A stretch of DNA of 64,000 nt from the NCBI GenBank assembly GCA_030180135.1, contig CM058237.1, positions 37,655,126 to 37,719,125 of the forward strand, written 5' to 3'. Under the pieces are notes generated by a model, which did no database searches, was not told where the DNA came from, and saw only the letters and a program-made list of their open reading frames with translations. Position 1 is the stretch's first letter, and every line of letters starts with the position of its first letter. A program made the translations under genes and the position numbers. This stretch comes from Orychophragmus violaceus (lineage: Eukaryota; Streptophyta; Magnoliopsida; Brassicales; Brassicaceae). Positions 56,627 through 64,000 of the stretch are shown piece by piece.

Positions 56627-57479
56627 TCTAAATTTGAGTGGGAGTTTGAGGGCTTTATTTAGTTATTGATATGTTCTTGTAAAACATTTTAAGATGTTTA
56701 AATAAAATTATTATTTCAAGATTATTTTAACTGTGATGAAATAATCGTTCCAAAATGATATAAACCATTTTATAGGTCATCGAAGTAAGTGACTTGATCT
56801 TGAGTCATCAAAGTCATTTAGCTTGATCATGAGACCCTATATTTGATAGATGGCTTATATCATCCTGTCCCTAGTCGAAGGTTGTTTGAAATTGGAACAC
56901 CAACAACCGCGTAAGACTAGATTGGTATGTGACTTATGACAAAGTCTCAGGATGTCATAGATGCACGTCATCAAAGTCAGTACATAGGTGTATGTTGGGG
57001 TACATACGACCGGACATGACCCGCTTATAAGAACTCTTCAGGATATTTATATCTGTGTCATAAGAGATTCTTACTACGATTATAGAGTATAGTCCTTAGA
57101 TCTGAGTTCGCATGCATGTGACTGCACATCAACTGATGCGCTTTGATCATTGTCTAACGCTGTCGTTAAGCGATAGTTATAAGGACCTTGTTTGGGTGTA
57201 TTATGAAATGAGTAGTTTACAGTGATGGAACAAGACGGGATTTGTCCCTCCAATATAAATGGAGTGAATATCTCTAGGCCAATCGGAGATTTGAATACTG
57301 GAAAATGCATGGCCATGCTCAAACGGACTGTCCCGAGTCGTTTGGATTGTCAGTATCAAATCAGAGTCCGATGAACATTATTAGGCTTTATAAGGATGAC
57401 ACTCATCTTGCCTTATGACTAATCGAGATATTGAGACAAAAGGAATATGAATACAGAGATTCCAGTACAAGTGGGAGAT
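56627..57479 (+). other. Copia D 3' untranslated region
   Basis: No gene; conserved with Copia A and B. Ends with polypurine tract AAGTGGGAGAT. Confidence 0.8.
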
Positions 57480-58114
57480 TGTTGGAATTATGTCCGGTAA
57501 TCTCTGTACTGTCTCTAGAAAGTAAGAGTATGTCAATGATCAGACATAAGTCATATAATACTGGGGGTCATGATGGCTTGCTAGAGTCCGCTCATGATCT
57601 ATAAGTCTTGGATTTATTGCCTTTATTATATGATCCCATATGGGTCACACGCCTAAGCTAACAGGAAACTATGAGGGAACGGTTCAGCAGAAGTACGGTA
57701 AAAGTGCTAGGCATTTACTATACTTAGAGAGATTAAAGGGCCTGATTAAATCTGAGGGATTTAATCAGACTGGGAATTGGGCCCAAAAGCCCAACAGAAC
57801 TAGACAAGGGTTTTATGATTAAAACTTGACCTAGCTCTCTTTTCTCCCTAACTCCCTGCGCCTCTCTCTCTCTCTCTCTGCGCCTCCCTCTCTCTGGTCT
57901 AGCAGCCATTTTCCTGTAGTGTGCGTGTGTGAGCCTTTGGAGGAACAACCTCTTGGTGGTTTTGCTGATCTCTGACTCATACCTGATTCTTCCGCTGCAT
58001 AACAAGGTATTACTGAGATCCCTTATGATTCTGTCAAGAGAACCTAGATCCAATCTGTTTAGTAGAGTTTAATCTGACAGAATTAAACCAGGACAAACAC
58101 TAAACAATCCTTCA
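57480..58114 (+). repeat. Copia D 3' LTR (635 bp)
   Basis: About six to eight differences from the 5' LTR, including CT-repeat length. Confidence 0.95.
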
Positions 58115-58175
58115 AGAACTTCAAGAGATAGACACTCAGATTGAGAAAAGCCTTTGTATTGTCAGATCAAGAAAG
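58115..58175 (+). pseudogene. AGL72-like: MADS exon 4, right part
   Basis: After the TSD copy, encodes LQEIDTQIEKSLCIVRSRK and ends at donor AAG/GTACAA. Confidence 0.85.
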
Positions 58176-58232
58176 GTACAATTACAAAACAAACACACAA
58201 CCAGACACACACACACATATATAACTTCATCA

Positions 58233-58274
58233 CTGGTTGATTTTGGAACGTATGCTGACTAGGGAAGCTAAAAG
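58233..58274 (+). pseudogene. AGL72-like: MADS exon 5, degraded
   Basis: TATGCTGAC then GGGAAGCTAAAAG before donor GTAAGG fits the AGL72-type YADQL-KLK exon with about four bases missing in the middle. The left boundary is not certain and no clear acceptor is seen. Confidence 0.6.
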
Positions 58275-58365
58275 GTAAGGTAATAAGTTATATAGAGATT
58301 TTTACTTACGGGATCGTTTGTATATTCTATACGATTTTAATCGATCTTTCTTTGTTTGATTCTAC

Positions 58366-58407
58366 GAGAGAGAACTCTTGGACAAGAGAAGAAGGCTCCG
58401 TGAGAAG
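58366..58407 (+). pseudogene. AGL72-like: MADS exon 6 (42 bp)
   Basis: Encodes ERELLDKRRRLREK, then donor GTAAAT. The two bases before the 42-bp exon are AC instead of AG. Confidence 0.78.
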
Positions 58408-58486
58408 GTAAATATGTACATACACTCATCACAGGTTGGTGCACAAATGGAAGGTTTTTGAATTTTCTTTTGTGATTGTTGTGTAG

Positions 58487-58545
58487 CCAAAACTCTCAGC
58501 TCGTTGATTCTGAGAATACTCGAACAAGAATTTCTGAAGTGTTAT
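58487..58545 (+). pseudogene. AGL72-like: MADS exon 7, partial
   Basis: After TTGTGTAG, reads DSENTRTRISEV in one frame, similar to the variable C-terminal region of this clade; the expected acidic C-terminal motif does not follow. Low-similarity region, so uncertain. Confidence 0.45.
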
Positions 58546-58579
58546 AAATTCAATGATAGGTAACGCTTAACAACACTTA

Positions 58580-60409
58580 GGTTACCTTAAATATGGAAAA
58601 CACAATATACTCGTAAAGTGATAAACTTAAAACAAAAACCAAACATAACACCAAATAAAAGGTTAAGCCAACTGATCCGATACGGCAGTATCTTGATCGA
58701 AAGATGAGCTGCATCAAGTCCACCCAGGTAAGAAGAGATTCGCCTCTGAATATGGGATTGTATTTTCACCCTTTTACGGACTGAGAAACTTGACATTAAA
58801 GACATTTGCAGTTTTTACCTCAGGAGGCAACTCCAACCGATATGCGTTTGGACTGATCTATTCCAAAACCTTTATCGGCCCAATCTTGCACAATTTGACT
58901 TTGTTATACTTATGCGCACGCAAACGATCCTTGGATAGAAAAACACAGACCAAGTCACCAGGGGAAAACAACACTTCATGCTTATGTTTTTCAGCTGAAG
59001 TTTTGTCAGACACATCCGCATGCTGCAGATTACTCAGGGACCTCCTGCATTGCTTCAAAAAAGTCTCGGGCTGAACCATAGATACGAGAAAAATATGGAA
59101 CCGAAGTAAGGTCCAAAGGTCCTCGCGGCAGCAACCCATAAACCACCTGAAACGGAGAGTAACCCAAACTTGGATTTTTGGCATGATTTTGTGAAAATTC
59201 CACTTGTGGTAACTTGGAATCCCACATCATAATATGATCACCACCACACTTCGCAACATGTTACCCAACGCACGGTTAGTCACTTCTGTCTGACCATCCG
59301 TTTGAGGATGATACGCCGTGCTAATTTACAAACTAGTATTGAGAAGTTTCCATACCGAACACCAAAAATGGCTAAGAAATCGTGTGTCACGATCGGAGAC
59401 AATCGATGTAAGAAACCCTTGAAGACGATATTTTCCGTGGAAGAATAGCTGAACGACCATGACAGCATCCATCATTCGTTTACATGGTATGAAGTGAGCC
59501 ATTTTTGAGAAACGATATACCACCACAAAGATTGAATCATGGCCTTTTTGAGTCCGAGGAAAACCCAATATGAAATCCATACTCACATCTGTCCAAGGTT
59601 GGGTAGGCATCGACAATGGCAGATATAGACTGGCGGCATTTGAGGCCTGGCCCTTCGCGAGTTGACAAGGACGACAATGTTCCACAAACCACTCAACATC
59701 CTTATGCAAAGAAGGTGTAGTGTGCTCAGAAGGTGTAGTGTGCGGTCACGCCCTATATGCCTTTCTGAATGGAGTTCCTGAATAATATGTAAGCCTAGAC
59801 TGCAATCTGGAATGCATAATATGACCCCTTTGAAAAGGAAACCATCATGAAGTGTGACTCTGATGGATTGCCGCCTTGAACATCCAAAGAAAAATAAGGG
59901 TCAGTCGCATAAATCTCAGAGAAGGAAGCAAAACCTTAACAGAGGTGTGCATTGTAGTGACGAGACAATGCATGTGGCTCAGCGCATCTGCTACTTAGTT
60001 CAAATTTCCTGACTTATGCTTGATTCCAAACGTGAATTGCTGTAAGAAAGCAATCCAAGAGGCGTGTCACGCAGAATCCTTTGCTTGATTGTCCAGGTGT
60101 TTCAATGCATCATGATCCGTATAAAGGACAAACTCTTTGTGGAACAGGTTTCAGTGCTTGATAACCTGAACGATCGCATAAAATTCCACATCGTATGTAT
60201 TATAGCGACCTCTTGCTCCAATAAGCTTTTCACTGTAAAATGCGACAGGTCACGATTGCTGACTCAAAACTGCTCTAATTCCCAGATTTGATGCATCACA
60301 ATGGAGCTCAAAGGGGATCGTAAAGTCGGGGAGGATAAGGATAGATGTATAAGATAGTTTACGTTTAATGATTTCAAACGCTTCTGCTGCTTCTTGATAA
60401 CTAGGATTT
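58580..60409 (-). pseudogene. Chromovirus-type Ty3/gypsy pol remnant
   Basis: On the minus strand, in order: RT end and RNase H start (LPDFTIPFELHCDASNLGIRA, 60250-60400), RNase H trace (LYTDHDALKHLD, about 60115), integrase zinc-finger end and catalytic core (HCRPCQLAKG, PWTDVSMDFILGFPRTQKGHDS, IVSDRDTRF, 59326-59709), integrase tail (NPSLGYSPFQVVYG near 59170) and the GPY/F-like block (LFSPGDLVCVFLSKDR to KIGPIKVLE near 58860-58990). Frameshifts and stops throughout. The GHDSIFVVV-RFSKMAHFIPC phrase is chromovirus-like and differs from Athila integrase. No LTRs recognised. Its RT side is truncated by element E. Confidence 0.88.
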
Positions 60410-61881
60410 TGCAATCCTTTGAGGTACCAATTCCTCAAGCTTATCGAAGTAGCTTTGAGGTATCGAACCTATTCTGGGACGGATAAAACCAATAAGTATG
60501 CACTAAACCTCCAGAGTCAAATCTAACAATTTGATTTTCAATTTATGACAATCCTAACGAATTAAAATCAAAAAGAAGTAAACAAAAGCAAATAAACAAA
60601 CGGTTCAATCAATGACAAGAATAAGGCCTAAAGGTTAAGGTCAACAGACAGGTGACTCGGGATGATCAAGGAATCCTAATTCAAACTTCTAAAAGCTAAT
60701 CTCCTAGCAAGGAACACATCAAGTAAATCAGTTTAATCTCTTAACACCAATTCTTCACTTAATCTTAACTCAAGAACAAATCATCATTTGTGAATTAAAA
60801 TCAAACGAGCATTCAAACAGGTTCCAAACAGCAAACAATCACTGTAGACATACATTTTCATTCGCTAGAATATGAAAGTCCTAACAAAGCTAGATACTGG
60901 AATTTCATCGAACAGGTTGTGAACAAGAAATTTTAAACATCCTAATCAATGTGATCAAGATTAATTAGGCATTAGACACACTTTGCTTGATGAGATATTA
61001 AACAATTAACCACTAGAAATCTATTGATCACCCCTAATCAACCTAATCCTACCTAACCCATAAGCCTATGGAGAACTACTCACTAATCATAACTAGATCA
61101 ACAAAACTCATAGGAATAGAGTTGATCATGGTAGATTAGTGGGAGATTGAAAGATTTGTTGATGGAATAACAAGAGAAGTGCTAGATTAATCAAAAGAAT
61201 CCAATATGTTCTTACAAAAGAGTTTAGAACCTCAAAAACAGCTTAAGAAACAAATAGAAATAGGTTTTTGGCTTAAATAGTCTAAAGGGTGCGAGCCGGG
61301 TCAACCCGGAACAAACTGGGTGTTGACCCGGATCCAAGTGAAAATCTGGGGCGCGTATCGGCCCGGCCATCCGATATCCGGGTCGATATCAAGTCTCGGA
61401 TTTATTTGGCACAAGCGATATCGGTTGGCTGAACCGGTATGCCAACCGATATTGGATCAACGAATTTTAATCCGAGAGTTTCATATCGGTTGAGCCAACC
61501 GATATCGAACCCGATATGAACTCTCGGATTTTTGCCCGAACAGACGTATCGGCTCATCCATCCGATATCCCGGCCAATATGGCTCCTTCAGAATTAAACC
61601 GAGAGTTTGTATCGGCCTGCAAGCCGATATCCTGGCCGATATGACCTCCTGCTGCCTCTTTCTTGGTCCTTCAAGCTCCAAACTCCCCATCCAACTCAAA
61701 ATCATCTGCAAAAACGCAAGGAAACACTCCAAATGCAAGCCTAAAGTGCCTACTCCTAGTCCTAAACAACTCTAGACTCTAGATGAGACAATGACTCGAC
61801 AAAATGGTATGAATGATGGAGAAAAGAAGTCAAAACAAGAACTATATACAAGCCTAAATGCATGAAAATGTATGAATATCA
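60410..61881 (-). repeat. Element E 3' LTR (about 1472 bp)
   Basis: Minus-strand start TGATATTC directly after a polypurine tract is clear; the end (GGATTGCA at 60410) is inferred from where pol similarity stops. Contains the GGTTCGATACC box near 60460 and an array of GATATC-centred palindromes (61360-61650). Confidence 0.65.
61360..61650 (-). repeat. Array of CCGATATCGG-like palindromes in LTR E
   Basis: About a dozen CCGATAT/ATATCGG phrases in 290 bp, several paired as inverted repeats (for example CGGTTGAGCCAACCG). Confidence 0.8.
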
Positions 61882-63411
61882 ATTCCCCCAAACTTGAATC
61901 TTGCTTGTCCACAAGCAAGCATTAGTCAATCACAACAGGTTGGGGAAAAGGTTTGAAAGCGGGGGCTCAAAACCACAAGACTCACAACAAGATACAATAT
62001 CTTTCAAAGAAGTTACGAGTTGCTCTAATCATTAACTATCCATGTACTTCCACATTACCGTTCCCTCAATCCCTACTCTAACTCCCGAGATCCTATAGAA
62101 CATAAGCAATCATCAACTCAATTCCTTACATTCATTTAGAAGTTAAGTCCGATCTCACAAAGGGGCAATCAATCAATCCCAATTGGCTAGGTTCAAGAGA
62201 GGCTATTTCAGGTGGCTAAGTAGTGTCTTTGGTGGTGGTTAACTCTCAAGAATAGGAGCAAATGGCATTACACAAAATCCATCTAAGAAAGGGAACAATT
62301 CATGCATACAAAGTTCTTTTCTCATTGTTCTACCCAATCCCTAGAAGATTCCTCTATACAATCCCATAATGAAAGTCAAACACTCACCAAAAACCTCCAA
62401 TTCAATCACCCAAAACTCTCACCCCTTTTTGCTCTTTTTCTCTCTTTTCTTTGTCACTAGGAAACTCTTAACTGACTCTTCTCTTTTTTTTTTTATCATG
62501 AGCAACCACTTTTTTCATTACTTAGTCTCTTTTCAGACTTGATCTTTCTTTCTTTTCTTTTGCACAATGCTCTCTTCTTAATTAAGTTCCTAGTGACTTT
62601 CTTTTTCTCATTGAACACTTTACAATTCTTTTCATTGATCCTTTTATTCCCAAGATAGCTCTCATCTCTCCCCCAAACTTGTTTTCCATCCTAATGCTAG
62701 ACTCTTTTGGCAAATAGAGCTAGCTAAAATGAGAAAAGACCATTGTCGTTCCCGATACTCTCAAGTTTTTGCACATGCCAAAAGCTATCAAGAACAGGCC
62801 TCACTCACAAATCATTTTGGCTTCAAGGAAAGGTTTAGGGTCTTTGGGTAAGGGAAGCCATGATCATAAGATCAATGGTTGCCCGAGCTAATCAAAAGAG
62901 TGGTAAAGAGGGAAAACATAGCTCGGGCAAGGATCATGGGATTGCATTTCAAGCCCCTAAGCAAGATATTTCGATAATCAAATTGAGTCCAATAACAGTG
63001 AATTGAGTCTAATTCAAGCAAGCTTCACAAGGATAGGGAATCTCAGAATCTCAAAGTCAAGCAATGGGTTTTCCTTTGTTTTTGAAAATTGATTAAAGCA
63101 ACAAGCAACTTAATTGGTGAACCTCTTCAAGGCAAAATCATCATCGTCCCCAATGCATGAATCCTAAACTACTAACTAGACTCGATCCTACATGCTTCTT
63201 TTTGTGAAAAATTTTGAAATTTTTAATTTTTTTTTGGTTTTTTCTATGCCTTAGATGAATGCATGAGACTCAAGATTAGTAAATGGTCTCTCCCCCAAAC
63301 TTAAATCACACGGTCCCTTGTGTGATCTAAGCGAGGAAGAAAAACCGAAAACAAGCAAAAAGCAAACAAAGAAAAGAAAAGAACTATGTACAAGGGTGGA
63401 GTGTAACCTGG
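61882..63411 (-). other. Element E spacer with three polypurine boxes
   Basis: No gene seen. Plus-strand CCCCCAAACTT occurs near 61884, 62671 and 63292. The first adjoins the LTR. The inverted repeat CTTGCTTGT/ACAAGCAAG with a 2-nt loop is at about 61901-61920. Confidence 0.7.
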
Positions 63412-64000
63412 CTAGTAGTGGAGGTACGGAGGTGATGAGTCCCCCATGGAGTAAGTCGGGTTGGATGAGGAGCAGGAAGGTGTCCTCATGGCTCTCCTCT
63501 TCTTCCTTCTGTCCTCGCGAGTGGAGTGGCGGTGAGGATCCTCATAGTAGGAGTCGTGAGCCATGCGTGCAGATCCTGATGTCTCGTGTCCAGCAACCGA
63601 GTACCTGCCCTGCTCCAATTCAGCCTGCTCAACCAGAACATCTGCCTCAGCTATCACCTCCTCAGTAGCTGCCTGAATCTCCTCATCTACAACAGCCTGA
63701 CCCTCTCGGGATGTGGAGGTCTGTCCCGCGGCGCTACTCTTGTCTTTCTTCCCCACAATCATCTTGAGAATATTGGTCACTTTCTTCAAACAGGAAGCCA
63801 TCTTCTTAATGCTCCTACCGTGCCATTTGCTCTGCCTCTCGAGGTCTCGGTTCTGATCCCTTAGCGCACTCATCATCTGGTTTGCGATAGGATCTTCCAG
63901 AGGCTCGATGTAGTACCTATGCAGCCCATACATCCCAGCAGGTGCATCTGAAGAATCTGATTCGGCTGCAGCTCTCGCGGCTCGCGGTCCGCCGTGTTCG
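63412..64000 (-). CDS. Athila ORF1-like C-terminus of element E, partial
   Basis: Open from the window edge to the stop at 63412 (about 195 codons visible). Reads GMYGLHRYYIEP, then a charged segment (QNRDLERQSKWHGRSIKK) that may be coiled, a Lys-rich stretch, an acidic Ala/Glu-rich stretch and a Ser/Tyr-rich end. Position, just upstream of the spacer and LTR, equals ORF1 in Athila 1 and A, but direct similarity is weak. Function unknown. Confidence 0.55.
   Translation of the reverse strand, partial: EHGGPRAARAAAESDSSDAPAGMYGLHRYYIEPLEDPIANQMMSALRDQNRDLERQSKWHGRSIKKMASCLKKVTNILKMIVGKKDKSSAAGQTSTSREGQAVVDEEIQAATEEVIAEADVLVEQAELEQGRYSVAGHETSGSARMAHDSYYEDPHRHSTREDRRKKRRAMRTPSCSSSNPTYSMGDSSPPYLHY

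Larger units (their letters stand above)
50475..58114 (+). mobile_element. Copia D: Ty1/copia element in MADS exon 4, Gag broken
   Basis: LTRs of 634 and 635 bp (50475-51108, 57480-58114), TSD AGAAC (50470-50474 and 58115-58119), initiator-Met PBS. Coding and LTR sequences are close to Copia B and more distant from Copia A. Two lesions in Gag make it non-autonomous. Confidence 0.96.
21718..58545 (+). pseudogene. AGL72-like: MADS-box (SOC1 clade, AGL71/AGL72-like) pseudogene split by two LTR insertions
   Basis: Type II (MIKC) MADS-box transcription factor remnant; intact relatives are nuclear DNA-binding proteins acting in flowering. Exons 2-7 can be followed but the MADS-domain exon 1 is not in the window. 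Support comes from protein phrases (TIERYHKFSND, VGKPQVEPYLQ, LLEVHQ, EIDTQIEKSL, ERELLDKRRRLREK) and from exon sizes: exon 3 is 62 bp, exon 4 is exactly 100 bp once Copia D and one TSD are removed, and exon 6 is 42 bp, the classic MIKC pattern. From memory of the Arabidopsis family, AGL72 and AGL71 are closest. Gypsy C splits exon 2 and Copia D splits exon 4. Independent decay is visible: exon 2 seems one base short at the junction, the acceptors of exons 3 and 6 are not AG, and exon 5 has a small deletion. The 3' end runs into a chromovirus remnant. Confidence 0.85.
60410..64000 (-). mobile_element. Element E: 3' end of another Athila-like element
   Basis: Minus-strand order from the right edge: ORF1-like C-terminus, spacer, polypurine tract, 3' LTR. 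It was inserted into the chromovirus remnant. The rest lies outside the window so the TSD cannot be tested; the left flank GATTT (60405-60409) is the candidate. Confidence 0.75.

Noticed and set aside
58790..59074. Plus-strand frame across 58790-59074
   Set aside because: Shadow of the chromovirus integrase on the minus strand.

Overview
This is a repeat-dense plant nuclear segment, almost certainly from a Brassicaceae genome. Three things point there: several Athila-type Ty3/gypsy elements whose primer-binding site matches tRNA-Asp, the Athila-specific ORF1 protein family, and the remains of one host gene whose exons look like the AGL71/AGL72 branch of SOC1-type MADS-box genes. Most of the window is LTR retrotransposons. 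For five of them I could place both ends to the base using paired LTRs and 5-bp target-site duplications (TSDs).

Layout. 1-3238: 3' part of an Athila-type element (Athila 1). 3239-4372 and 13436-13888: older sequence split by a complete Athila element (Athila A, 4373-13430, TSD AGTCC). 13889-15470: 5'-truncated LINE. 15471-21717: AT-rich DNA with microsatellites, two MITE candidates and a decayed LTR. 21718-58545: the MADS-box pseudogene. Its exon 2 is split by a gypsy element (Gypsy C, 21761-50114, TSD TCACG). Inside that lies a reverse-strand Copia (Copia B, 24694-46848, TSD CGTAG), and inside Copia B lie a forward, apparently intact Copia (Copia A, 26947-34769, TSD TGAAG) and a reverse Athila (Athila B, 37744-44412, TSD GTTGC). 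Exon 4 of the same gene is split by another Copia (Copia D, 50475-58114, TSD AGAAC). 58580-60409: reverse-strand chromovirus pol remnant. 60410-64000: 3' end of a further reverse-strand Athila-like element (element E), which runs off the window.

Insertion order follows from nesting and agrees with LTR divergence judged by eye: Gypsy C LTRs differ at roughly 15 of 402 positions, Copia D at about 1 percent, Copia B at a couple of substitutions plus a GA-repeat length change, Athila A at about 5 of 1211, Athila B at 3 of 1220, and Copia A LTRs look identical. Copia A keeps a 1325-codon open polyprotein and is the only element here that looks fully equipped. Athila A, Athila B and Gypsy C all carry gag-protease but no reverse transcriptase, RNase H or integrase, so they would need enzymes supplied by other elements.

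The most interesting signals are in the non-coding parts of the elements. Athila LTRs hold four short inverted repeats whose loops are nearly all GNRA and whose stems covary between families. Paired CGATCG-centred palindromes recur in Athila LTRs, leaders, spacers and even the gag-pro reading frame, and also in the LTR and leader of the unrelated Copia A. Athila spacers carry three polypurine-tract-like boxes and a conserved hairpin just before the real polypurine tract. Gypsy C carries an antisense, intron-containing gene. All functions proposed for these elements are inference from sequence.
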